From assembly GCA_020081605.1 (NCBI GenBank), contig JAHREC010000018.1, forward strand, positions 1,488,001 through 1,552,000: a stretch of DNA of 64,000 nucleotides, written 5' to 3'. Each line of letters begins with the position of its first letter. Position 1 is the stretch's first letter. Position numbers and translations under genes: made by a program. Positions 1 through 9,856 of this stretch are shown piece by piece. This DNA comes from Albifimbria verrucaria (taxonomy: Eukaryota; Ascomycota; Sordariomycetes; Hypocreales; Stachybotryaceae). Below the pieces are notes generated by a model. The model did not search any database. It had not been told where the DNA came from and saw nothing but the letters and a program-made list of their open reading frames with translations.

Positions 1-911
1 TTCTGGAGGCTTGAACTAATTGGAGTAAACGAAAAAGTAAACTCATGATGAGGCGGCGGTTCTGGCCGAAGTGGCGGTAAAGGAGTATGTGACTGTGTCG
101 TATGAGCTCCGTTCATGGGTTGTGATGGCGGAGTGTATTTGATTGGGGTTTGAGCTTTCATGGCCGGGGTCAGGCTCCTTGCTACTGGCTCGACAGTCGT
201 CGGTGGGAAAGCCACATCTCGCTGCGCTTGGTGTCTGGCTTGGCTGGCCAGCAGTTCCTCCTCGACCTGACGTGACGGGCTAAGCTCGTCCTCGGAGAGT
301 CCCTCAAAACGGTCCAGTCGAGCTTTCTTAGGCGTCGAAAGGCTCATAACACCCTTTGCTGGCGGAGCAGTTGCTTGTGCCTCCGTCTCCGAATTTACCA
401 CTGCCGCGGCCTCGATTTGGCTGTGAACCGGCGGCCTACCCCGTCTTTTCTTCTTCTTTTTGGGGCCCGTGGTCGGTCGGGCGTTCTTCGTCGAATCTCC
501 GGGTGCTTTTTCCTGCTTCAGCTTTGCCCTTTCCTCCTCCAACTCCAGTTCTAGATTCCACTCCCACTCCTCAAGCACGGGCGGCGACACATATTCGAGG
601 ATGCGCATGACGGGAACCAAGAGCCTCGCCGCTGGTAAGTCGTGCCATCCTATAATATAGGTCATGCGCTTGGGGAGCGGTCTGCCGTTAGCGGCTGGCC
701 CAGGCGAGGGCAGCAGGATGCGATCAACGATGTAAGCGGTCGAGTCTTGCGGTGGGAGAAGACGCGGAGGCTGCAAGGGCGGGCCACTGCCGGGGGCATA
801 GTCGCGCGGCTTCGAATTGAGCAGCACGGCTATCCGTGAGCGTCGAGGAGCATCTTTCGTCTTTCGTTTGGCGGTATCTGTTTGGGTTTGTCGCGCTCCT
901 GGCTTGATCAT
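1..911 (-). CDS. Chromodomain-like protein with AT-hook (partial, runs off left edge)
   Basis: An open minus-strand frame runs without a stop from an ATG at 911 to the left edge, so the C-terminus is outside the window. Residues of roughly 59-118 resemble a chromo/chromo-shadow fold: a YIVDRIL strand, then YIIGWHDLP, then a LEEWEWN segment that leads into an acidic helix. A lysine-rich stretch ending RRGRPP (about residue 155) is a canonical AT-hook. The rest is low-complexity, rich in P, S and Q, with several S/TP sites. This combination suggests a nuclear heterochromatin-type protein of the HP1/CDP class. That role is inferred from motifs, not from a family match. The same frame is open upstream of the ATG, so an upstream exon is possible. 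The gene is divergent from PAM17. Confidence 0.55.
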   Translation of the reverse strand, partial: MIKPGARQTQTDTAKRKTKDAPRRSRIAVLLNSKPRDYAPGSGPPLQPPRLLPPQDSTAYIVDRILLPSPGPAANGRPLPKRMTYIIGWHDLPAARLLVPVMRILEYVSPPVLEEWEWNLELELEEERAKLKQEKAPGDSTKNARPTTGPKKKKKRRGRPPVHSQIEAAAVVNSETEAQATAPPAKGVMSLSTPKKARLDRFEGLSEDELSPSRQVEEELLASQARHQAQRDVAFPPTTVEPVARSLTPAMKAQTPIKYTPPSQPMNGAHTTQSHTPLPPLRPEPPPHHEFTFSFTPISSSLQ

Positions 912-1751
912 CTTAGGTCGACGAGGGTCCTGGGGCGACCCTGCATCCTCCGTCGTGGCCCAGAGAAGCGGGAAGCATATGCAAAAGGCCTGGAGTGTGT
1001 GGAATTGCTCGAATGCACCAGCGATGGTGTGGCAGACATGAGAAGCAGGAACAAGTCCTTGGACCGTCGTGCGCGCGTGTGTGGAGGAAGCACGCGTTGA
1101 CGTGTAAAGCGGAAGAGACCTAATGGAAATACCGCCCTGCCCTATGCTCTCGCTGGAGGGATTAGGCCCACGCCGTACCGGTACTTGGGACACGAGGTTC
1201 AGGACCCTAACCGGTCGGGTGTCCAGACTTTGCAATTGACAGCATTGACAGAAATACCAAGTAGATGAAAATAGGCTGTTTGAATTCATAATATTTTTAT
1301 GTAGTTATTTTTCTCTTTCATCACAAAATTTGTTTCATTTACACACGTTGAGTCACCATATACTGTGCCTCACTCGACAAGAACGAGCCCGTACCAATAC
1401 CGAACCCCCTGGCAACGACCCCAGACGCCTGTGTCGTACCACTAGCGCTCAGCGCTTAGGCGCCTAACGCAACACAAGCGCCAGCTCTTTTTCTTCTCGG
1501 CATCGATGAGATCAGCACCTCGAAGCCCAAGCTCTCTCCAGCTCCATTCACGACCTTTCCTCCATCCATCATCACCACCTCACCCCTCTCCACTCAATGC
1601 TCGCTTAGGTGTCTCACTCTGTCGTCTCCAGCTACAGCTCTTCCTCTCCTCTCGCAATGGCCTCGCCTTTGAGGACTCTCGTCCTGCGCTGGCCCGCCGC
1701 CGCGCCCGCCGCCGCCGCTGCTGTTCGCCCTGCGACCGGCAGCTTCACCCG
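912..1751. other. Intergenic region between two divergent genes
   Basis: This is the shared upstream region of the chromodomain-like gene (minus) and PAM17 (plus). An A+T-rich patch lies at about 1258-1345, followed by a CT-rich leader (about 1490-1655) before PAM17. No RNA gene or repeat was seen. The same frame as the minus-strand gene stays open to about 1150, so part of this interval may be its 5' coding sequence. Confidence 0.5.
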
Positions 1752-2514
1752 ATGCTGCCCCGGGCCTTCTCGACCGCTCCCAAGACGTCGCTGTCCGCTG
1801 ATCGCTTCACCTGCCTCGCCCGCGCTTCTTTGCGTCAGCAGCCCGTCGCCGTTTCCCGCTCGCTCACCCGTGGCTATGCCGACCTCGCCGAGGGCGCCCA
1901 GAGGGCTCCCAATGCCACCAACAACAAGACCGCCTCAGACCTCGAAGCCAAGCGACAGGTCAAGCCCACTCCCTCCAGCGCAAATGTTGGCATCGAGCAG
2001 CCTGCCCTTGACTGGAATACCTTCTTCAAGCTCCGTGTCCGCCGCCGCCGCTTCCAGCTGTTCTTCTCCCTTATCGGTGGTGTCGGTGCCGGTGCTGCTG
2101 GCGCCATCCTCTTAGGTCAGGGCTACGCTGAGCCCCTGGTCCAGCAGGTGCCTCTCGACCCCTTCCTCACCCTCGGCCTGATGACCTTTGCTTGCGCCGG
2201 CCTGGGCTGGCTGATTGGACCTAGCATCGGCGGCGAGATCTTCTACCTCATCAACCGCCGCTTCAAGCTACAGATGCGCCACAAGGAGAGCGAATTCCTT
2301 GCCAGAGTCCGCAAAAACCGTGCCGACCCTACCAACTCAAGTGCTGGAAACCCAGGTACGTATCAATGTCTTTGTTTGCTTCTCACGTTCCAGAATCTAA
2401 CTCATCGCAGTCCCCGACTTCTACGGCGAGAAGATCCAGAGCGTCAAGGGATACCGCCAATGGTTGAAGGACCAGCGAGCCTTCAGCAAGAAGAAGACGG
2501 CCAACTTCCTGTAA
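1752..2514 (+). CDS. PAM17: PAM17, presequence translocase-associated motor subunit, mitochondrial
   Basis: Pam17 is an inner-membrane subunit of the TIM23 presequence translocase motor and helps organise the Pam18/Pam16 module. The family core is clear: LDWNTFFKLR, then two hydrophobic membrane segments (around LFFSLIGGVGAGAAGAILL and LTLGLMTFACAGLGWLIGP), then a basic matrix tail with FYGEKI and YRQWLKDQRAF before the stop. One intron lies at 2356-2410 (GTACGT...CGCAG), joining the codon for V in VPDFYGEK. I chose the ATG at 1752 because it gives an amphipathic mitochondrial presequence (MLPRAFSTAPK) in frame. Another ATG at 1657 opens an Ala-rich presequence-like peptide in a different frame, and one missing base would join the two, so the true start may be 1657. 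Confidence 0.87.
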
Positions 2515-2822
2515 TCTTATTGGGGCTCGGTTCAAGCCGGCTACGGCTCGGGTGAACACGGCGTCTGCGATGGCTGCTTCGTTCTGGTGGACGTAATTGT
2601 TGAGTGGAATATTCACCACTACGCCCTTGATGTGGAACAGAAGGGTTCGGAAACACACAAGCTTGTATGTATGTATAAGGGACGAATGTGCCCGTGTCAA
2701 CACGACTCAGATTCTTTTTTTCTCCTTTTCATTCATCTACGGTTTTCTGGAAGTGATAGACAATGCATGAAATAGTAGGGCTCGCCCCAGTATCCTGCAT
2801 GGCTCATGGATCAGGGGTCAGG

Positions 2823-4304
2823 CTATACAAACGGTAACGAAGCATCTACCGTTTCCTTCCACGCCTTCATGCCGCCTTTTATATCCCCGATGAATCGTTC
2901 ACCCGCTTGACCACCCAGACCCAGCTCCTTCAACTTCTTCACTGCAAGCTGTGAGTCATTTCCTACACGGCAAATCACGTAGATCTCACCCCTTCCTTCA
3001 CGCCCTGTGGCATCCAGTCCAGTACCTCGTCTCCCTTCAGCCCCGTGAGTTGGTGGATAGGCACATTGATTGCCCCTCCAAATGACATAGGTTATAGTGC
3101 TCCTTTTCTCTGACGTCAATCAGGACGTGTTTCTGTTGTGAGCGCTGCTTGTAGTCTTGCGTGCTGATCCGCTCTTCCGTGCTTAGCAGTGAGATGGGCT
3201 GCAATACGCCGCAAAACTGCACGTAGTCGAGCGAAGACTCGAGCTCATGTAGCGTCAGGCCTCCTTGGTCCGAGCAGGCAAAGCAGTCCTTGCGCCGGCC
3301 ACGCATTCGGACCGAACGGAATGGTGTGTCTGCCATGCCACTGAACAGCAACATCGTCGGCGTGCTTTCCTTGGCTGGTGTCTCTGCTTTCTCATCTTCT
3401 TCCAAATCACCTCTAGTGATTAACTTGATAGCCTCTAGCGCTTGAAGCACTCCCATCACGCCTACTACCGGGCCTACAATGCCGCCCTCGCCACAGCCTA
3501 CGACGCTCTCCGGGGCGGCGGCTTCGGAACAGGCATCTGTAACAAGGGCCCTTGCCCGGCGGGTTGTTGAGCACGACAAGCTGACCTGAAGTTTGGAACG
3601 CAGATGCCGAGATAAGAGGCTTGCGTAGCAGCACGCAGATATCAGAGACTAGGTATCTCGACGTAGGGTGATCAGTGCAGTCAAGCACCAAGTCATACCG
3701 TGAGACGATATCGCGGGCGTTGCTGGTCATGAGATGTGTGTGATGCGCATGATATACGATGGTCGGGTTCAATCTTGATAGACACTTCAGTATCCGCACA
3801 TGGGATGCTGCGTAATAACACCAACTTACTCCTTCAAGTATGTAATTGCACTTTGAACCTTGCTCATGCCCACTCGATTTGTCGAGTGGGCAACTTACCG
3901 ATGCAGATTCGACGTCTCAACTTCATCTCCGTCGACAAGGCCGAGCTCGCCGACACCAGCGCCGGCGAGATACGCAGCAGCCGGGCATCCCAGGCCTCCG
4001 GCGCCGACAAGAAGCACCTTGGCCTTTTGTAAACGTAATTGTCCTATAGACCAAGCGTTAGCAAGGTAGATGTAATAAAACGATACTAAGAAATAAGGGG
4101 TTTCTTGCCTTCGAGGCCAAAATTTGGTACAATCATCTGTCTGCTATACCGCTCATACTGGTGCAGTTCAAGAGGCCATTTCCACCTGACGTTCTCATCA
4201 GCCTGACGCTTATCAGACTCTGCGAGGGCGAGCTGGGAGCGCAAATCCGCGAGCTCAAGCTCCCTCTTAGCAATCTCCCTTCTCAATCCGTCAATGGTAT
4301 CCAT
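2823..4304 (-). CDS. uba4: UBA4/MOCS3-type adenylyltransferase and sulfurtransferase
   Basis: Uba4 activates the C-terminus of Urm1 as an adenylate and passes sulfur to it through a rhodanese domain. This supports 2-thiolation of tRNA wobble uridine and protein urmylation in the cytosol. The frame begins with a coiled N-terminal helix, then [14 protein letters not shown], the nucleotide loop [21 protein letters not shown], the zinc cysteines CYRC and CFAC, and CGEGGI. It ends in a rhodanese domain with LIDVRE and the active cysteine in [10 protein letters not shown]. Introns lie at 4044-4108 (GC-AG type) and 3774-3829. The reading is interrupted by an in-frame TAA at 3895-3897, where the family has a conserved Gln, and by single-base shifts near 3512-3527, 3073-3076 and 2986. 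The G/C-run shifts look like sequencing errors; the TAA does not. Confidence 0.9.
4044..4108 (-). other. GC-AG intron in uba4
   Basis: Splicing GCAAGA...CTATAG restores the family sequence [17 protein letters not shown] exactly, with a GCTAAC branch-like site near the 3' end. No GT donor fits at this junction. The donor class is therefore GC, or a GT donor carries a base error. Confidence 0.7.
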
Positions 4305-4566
4305 TCTCTTGAGAGCAGCTAGAAAAATGTCACCAAGATGGGGTCATGGTTCGTGAAAGTGGATTCACATGCTCGTCATTGCAGTCTGTAGTCTGTAATT
4401 CTAGGGTAGTTTGCTGCCCCTCCAAACCAGCGACGTGCCCCACCAATCCGAGGTGAGCAGCTCTCACCGAAAATGTTTCCCAATCTTATCAGTAGCAGCC
4501 AGAACTTCACCTCCAAGACTTCCTGGTCCCATCGTTAACCAAGTTTCCACACCACATCTGCCCAGC

Positions 4567-5263
4567 ATGGTGAGTAGACATATCGTCAATACTTACAGTA
4601 AAAGTAAAGCTAACGCGCATGGCAGGCGCCCACCGCACCCACCCAGAAGAACCCCTCCGCCCGTGCCTTGCGACACATGCGTGTCACAGGCCAGATCCAT
4701 CCCTCCTCCCCGCCAAGGTCTTCCGTCCCGACGCCGCTGTCAACGATTCCTTCCTCTCCAACAAGCGTGATAAGCGCCTCATCAAGCACTCCTCCTTCGT
4801 CTCCCGCATCGCCTCCAGCAGCGCCCGCGTCGGCAAAGCTCGCAAGCGCACTCGCCGCCCCGGCAACAAGCTCGCCACCACACTCGACAGTCTGGCTGAT
4901 GCCCTGCCGGACCTCGATGACGACGAAGGCGGCAACGGAGGCGCCCTGGAGGACGGAAAAGTCAGGCACAGGAGCTTGAAGAGCAAGAAGGGTGCGCTGA
5001 AGAGGAAGGAAATGATTGTGCGCGGCGAGATGGAGCGCTTCGGCGCCAGCATGGCGCGGTTGACGGAGACGCAGCCCGCGCAGGCACAGCAGGGCACGAA
5101 GAAGACCAAAGCCGCTACCAAGACTGCCGTGCAAGATGCGAACAGCGCTGCTCCGGCCCCTGCCTCTGCCCCAGCCCCGGCGACTTCCAACCGCTGGGCT
5201 GCGCTTAGAGGTTACATCTCGGCGACCATGGAGCAGAATCCTGCTTTTGCGGGAAAGAACTGA
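4567..5263 (+). CDS. slx9: SLX9-like ribosome biogenesis protein
   Basis: SLX9 is a small basic nucleolar protein needed for pre-40S maturation and export. Visible family features are the N-terminal VFRPD...DSFLSNKRDKRLIKHSSF block, a Lys/Arg-rich middle (SLKSKKGALKRKEMIVRGEMERF) and the C-terminal NRWAALRGYISATMEQNPAF motif. The first exon is only the ATG (4567-4569). The intron 4570-4625 (GTGAGT...GGCAG) joins it to a basic start MAPTAPTQKNPSARALRHM. One base is missing in the C-rich run at about 4701-4710, shifting from that N-terminus into the long frame. Starting instead at the ATG at 4619 would lose this conserved basic leader. The gene is divergent from uba4, with about 260 bp between starts. 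Confidence 0.82.
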
Positions 5264-6204
5264 TTTTAGATGAATATTTAACGGGGGCTTGACATAAAAG
5301 ATCCCGCTGGCGTTCGGGCAGGGCATCGTCTCATTGGGTTCATTTTCTCGGAGTTTAGGAATCACCAAAAATAGGGACGGATTATAGAGGGAAGGCCACA
5401 TTCGAGGATATCGCTATGCTTTATTTTGTATCGTCATAATCGCTACTCGCTTGTGAAGAAACCCTTTACACGCCCGAGTATCAATCCATGATGGTGCTCG
5501 ATGCCTCCTTTCCTCGTTGACCCCCACCAACGCCTTTGCCATTATTGTTGTACCTCGCTCTTGACCAGAGCCTTCGACCAAAACCGCTGGAAGTAAATAA
5601 CCAGCACTCCTCACTTCTTATACTGCCGTGTCTGTACAGTGCATGTGCTCGTAAATTGACCCCTAAGCCGTATCCAACGCCAATGTGAAAAGCAAAACAA
5701 TGCGATGGCTGCGCCGCCAAAGACAAGTGCAAAAGGAAAGAAAAAGAACCACAAATACTCGTCATAACATTCATAACGGGATCAAATCTCCGCTCGCAGG
5801 CTTGTCGACATTCCTAAAACAGCATGCCGCTGTCGAGCACTTCGTGTTCGCTTAGAAGTATTTCTGGCGTCTAGAAAGCTGAAGCAATTGGCCGTCCAAT
5901 ATTTGCTTCCGCCGCACGAACTTTGGTAAGCCTTCCTTCTTGGCCGTGTCCGGACTTTGGGAACGAACGTATCGCTGTGACGACGAAATTCGAATGGTTG
6001 TAGCTTCTGTGCTGGGAGAAAACTGTGAAGCCCCAAACTTCAAAGCAAGTTGGTTGCCTCTTGGGATGCGCTCCCGATTGACCGGCGAAGCTGATTTGTC
6101 AACGCGAAACGACTTGGTCTGCTGAGGATGGTCGTTGAGATGTCGCCGGTCCATACGCCGCATCAATCGGTCGAACTTTTCGAGGAGCCAAAGCGAGCCG
6201 ATCT
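5264..6204. other. Intergenic region between convergent slx9 and deneddylase genes
   Basis: Mainly 3' untranslated DNA of two convergent genes. A 149-codon minus-strand frame at 5852-6301 overlaps the deneddylase tail and has no recognisable domain. It may represent the real C-terminal extension of that gene if one more base is missing, or be chance. Confidence 0.4.
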
Positions 6205-7111
6205 CTATTCGATTCGCGGAGGCGTATGCGTAGCAAAAGGACTTGCACTTCGCCTGCGGCATGTTAGGGAAAAGAGTTCTTTGTAGCCCCAGATTATGCA
6301 CTTGTGTTACTTACGATCGTCGTCGCTCGCCTTCCTTGCGCAGGTTCTCAATGATCCGGAGCATTTCCTTCCGACCGCCATTACTATCGACCATCTTGCC
6401 GGCCATGCTCATGGAGACCTTTTCGCGTGCGTTGGCGCTGAGTAGCCGCTTCACCAGCAGGTGACGCATGAGAAGACAGACAAAGATGCCGCAATCGCTG
6501 CCATTCTCTTGCTGAGGAGAATCTTCGAGGTTTACGAATCGCAGAGGCCGGCGCAGTATCTCGCTTACTTTGCGGGCGGCAAGGTTGGCTTCGGCGTAAT
6601 TGGCACCACCTAGGAGTCGTAGTGGAAAGCGACGCCGTCAAGTGCAGACACGAGCAGCAGAGACCAGTGGCTGCCACCTTCGGCAACGCCAACATTGCGG
6701 TTGTCGTTGATGGGCAAGAAAATGTGGGTAACCTTGGAAAAGTCTGGCAGGGCGCTTCGGATCTGTCGCATATCAGGCTCCTTCATGAGCAGGAAAGTCA
6801 TGCTGGGTCGCAGCAGGATGATGCGGGCCTGGGGATAACGAGGCAGGGTCTCACGCTCCAGATACTCCTCCCAGAAGGCGATGTTGTTGTCGGTCAACCA
6901 GTCATTTTTCAAAGCCTTCATGTCCTCGACGGTGAGGCAGACGTCATAGTAGCTGAGATAGGGCTTCTCGGGGAGAGCTGTAGACGGAGCTTGGTCAGCG
7001 GGATGCCCCAAGCAGGACCAATAGGCAGGAATCACGGCCCAAGGACTGGGCTGGGCTGGGGCGACGTACCGTGTCGCCGAAATGGCGGGCCATGCGCTGT
7101 CGGAAGGGCAT
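6205..7111 (-). CDS. SENP8/NEDP1-type Ulp1-family cysteine protease (deneddylase)
   Basis: Family C48 proteases of this subgroup remove NEDD8/Rub1 or SUMO from targets and process their precursors. The fold is clear: YLSYYDVCLTVEDM, DWLTDNNIAFWEEYLE, a catalytic His in GGSHWSLLL, an Asp in FHYDS, and the Gln and Cys of the QQENGSDCGIFVC motif. The domain ends with a basic SR-like tail. Introns are at 6978-7069 and 6254-6314. A base is missing in the C run at 6613-6614, shortly after the catalytic Asp; another shift lies near the first exon-exon junction. The start is uncertain: the ATG at 7111 is the first in a frame that continues upstream with a Ser-rich acidic stretch. The YLSYYDVCLTVEDM signature favours the deneddylase over the SUMO-protease branch. 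Confidence 0.8.
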
Positions 7112-9856
7112 TTTGTGGTGAGACTTGGGTGGGTTTTCCGAGTAGACGTAGGCGTCTTCCTTGTCGGCCGAGCTGATGGAGAGAGTCGAGGGGAGGTGTC
7201 GCCTTCGCTAGAGCCGGAGCTGTCGTGGCGAGGTCTGCGGCGACGAATGAAGGGCAGAGCGTACAGGCGGCTAGTGAGACAGGTTTGGTTACTTTGGAGC
7301 CCGCAACGCCAAGCAGAGGACGAAAGGGTGGAGAAGCCGAGGAAGGGTAATGGTGGAGGAGCAGTGACAAGAAGAAGGGGGAAAAGAGGAAGTAAGGACG
7401 AAAGGAATGAGAAGTAAGGCGGGCGAGGTATGTAGAGGCAGAGGGAGGGGGAGAAAATAGATGGGACGATTCAGTCGGAGAAAAAAAGCGAGAGTCAAAA
7501 GATGGGGAGCAAAGTGCAATGCACCTGTGAAGTACCGCCCAAGTAGGGTCCAAGTGGAAACAGCGGGTGGGGAGGGATGAAGGACTTGATGAACGTGTGG
7601 GAGAGGTCGGTACCTAATAAGTGACGGAGGAGGGAAGGAAAAAAAATATTTAAAAATCTCAATAGACTAAAATAAGAAGCCCATGCTAAGAACATGCAGA
7701 AAAAAAGAATAATAGCGACAAAAGCATTCACTGCACCAGCCTCCTCAAACACGCTGACCAACAATCGCTACATTGAAGAATGCGCGTCGTGCGATTCTCG
7801 GAGCGCGAGGCAGAGAGAGAGAGACTTCGAGCCTGGACTCTCATAAGGCGTGCATGACGAAGACGTGCATGGGGGCCAAGAGCCAGCCGTTGAGGCTCAG
7901 CACTCGCTGTAGCTGGGCTTAGTGGCTCAGCTCGCTGGAAGAAGCCGATGCCCAGTAATGGCAGTGTGTCCCAATTAGGCAGGGCGTATGCCTGGGGGCC
8001 CCATACTAGGAATGGCTTGCGTAGGCGTGAAGCCTGTCGCGAAGCTAAGTGGAAAGAGGGAAGAAAGATGAAAAGAGGAAAATAGATGAGACGAAGGGAA
8101 AAACAGGGCAGACGATGGTGAATGGTAACATGGACGGAGAGGGCAGTGGGTGAATGTCGTGATGGTCAACTTGGCCCAGACAGACAATCCCCGTGTAAGT
8201 GCCGTGTTGGAAACGGCAGACGGACGGTAGAACCAACAGCACCAGCACCCAGCAGAGGTACGTAGGCTCGCTCAACGGTAGCCAAGCGATCTGACGCAAC
8301 GATTCGAATTGTGGAGAAGCAAAAGCAAAGAGACGGAACGAACCTGTGTGGGAAAAGGGTCTCTCGTCGTCGTCGGAACCCATCATCACAGACCTCTGGA
8401 GCAAGAATCCGATGTGTAAATGTAGAATCTCGAAATCTTTGCATGCACGGCAAGAAAAGAAGGAAAGAAACCAGAGTCCCAGGGAAGAGGGTGCAAGGGA
8501 GGGGGTACTTTAACATGGCTTGGGATGGGTCGGAGGCAGCATCATTGGACCGGAGGACGCCTAGATCATCGCGGGCTTCTAAATCATGATGCAGCAGCCT
8601 GGTTCTTGTTTCTCATACCTTACCCAACCTGTGCACTCCTTGCCCTCCTGCGGGCGTGACTCTTTTCCGCGCGGTCTTTTGAGGTCACGGGTTTCCGCGG
8701 TTTTTGCTGGCTCCGGTTAATCAACTTCATCATCAATCACCGATCATGGTCGGCTTTGGCCATGACAGACGTAATCGGCATGCAGGCTCGAGACATTCCA
8801 AACTCTGTCTCAAGCCGAAACAGAAGAGGCAGAACAAGCCCAACAAGAGAAGCGGAGGTACTATATTGTTTCGCAAACACAGTTGGCCATGGGCACGGTA
8901 CGGTGCTCCGGATACTTTGCCTCGTTAAGGTTATCGCACCTGTTCCTGGATCATGTCAATCCCCAGACTTGTTCAACCTCGCTGTCGTCACTGTTTGCCG
9001 GAGTCCGCCTCCGCTACGTCACCGATGGCTGCGCCGAGGTCACGTCAATCGCTTCCCAGCCCAGTCCGTGGAACTGTCCAGGCCCTCGCGCTAGCGCCGT
9101 ATCTGGACATGCCATCGCCGAGACAGACACCAGCTTTAGCCGTGGTGGCTGAGCTTAGCCTGGCAAGCCTTGTACTGTGTGTGTATGTGTCTGGTGTTGT
9201 GTTGTGAACTTTGTGCTGCGCTATGCTGCGCAATCAATCCAATGCCCAGCTAAACGAGACAGTCGCTACAAGGTGAGGTAAGGAAAGTTATGGCGGCTTG
9301 CGCTCGCTCACGCACTTGGCGCTCACCTCGCTGGGCTTGGCACGGCTCGTCTCATGCCATTTCACATGCCCATAAGCATAAGCCATTGTAGGCTCAGCAG
9401 ATACTACCAACCTGCGAGCCACTGGGCGATAAGGTGCCTACTACCTACTAACCTACCTACCTCCTAGGCACTTCAATTAGTACTTACCGTACGCCGGCTC
9501 CCACGCCTAGCATGGCGGTGAGATGTCGATGCATCCACGATATTCTTCACCAGCCGTAAAGCGTCGCTCTCAAAAACATGTAGCGTCACATCGCACAATC
9601 TTATCGCAGCCTGAGACTTCTCGCTGCAGTGACTGGAGACTCGACTTTGCTTTTTCCCATCTACCAACCCATCACCGTGCGCCTTGCGTCCCGCACAATA
9701 ACAATGCCGTCGTGATAAATGCCCCCTAAGCGCTCAATAGAGCATCAATACCTATTGTCTCGAATTTGGCCTCCACAACTCAGCCAGCCGAACCCATTCT
9801 CCCTCGCAAGCACCTCTTCCTTTCCTGGCTACCTTGTCGCTCACCACTGAATTGCC
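7112..9856. other. Gene-free stretch of about 2.7 kb
   Basis: Contains the upstream region of the deneddylase, A+G-rich tracts (about 7300-7500 and 8040-8100), a (GA)n run near 7812-7822 and a CTAC/CCTA-rich stretch at 9431-9465. Several open frames exist, but none has a recognisable domain or coding pattern. No RNA gene was seen. Confidence 0.5.
9431..9465. repeat. Degenerate short tandem repeat (CTAC/CTAA type)
   Basis: Repeated CTACCTA units (cctactacctactaaccta...) over about 35 bp in noncoding DNA, upstream of the SET-domain gene. Confidence 0.7.

Noticed and set aside
1609..2115. 168-codon plus-strand frame overlapping PAM17
   Set aside because: Ala/Pro/Ser-rich shadow of the PAM17 frame with no domain. 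Only its first codons (from 1657) may belong to PAM17 if a base is missing.
3840..3897. Extra intron in uba4 starting at GTAAGT (the TAA region)
   Set aside because: Removing it deletes the conserved [12 protein letters not shown] block and puts the following exon out of frame.
5852..6301. 149-codon minus-strand frame after the deneddylase
   Set aside because: No domain found. It could be an extension of the deneddylase tail, but a plausible spliced stop exists at 6205, so it is not called as a gene.
7032..7553. 173-codon minus-strand frame upstream of the deneddylase
   Set aside because: Low-complexity Ser/Pro/Leu composition from pyrimidine-rich DNA, and it does not join the protease in frame.
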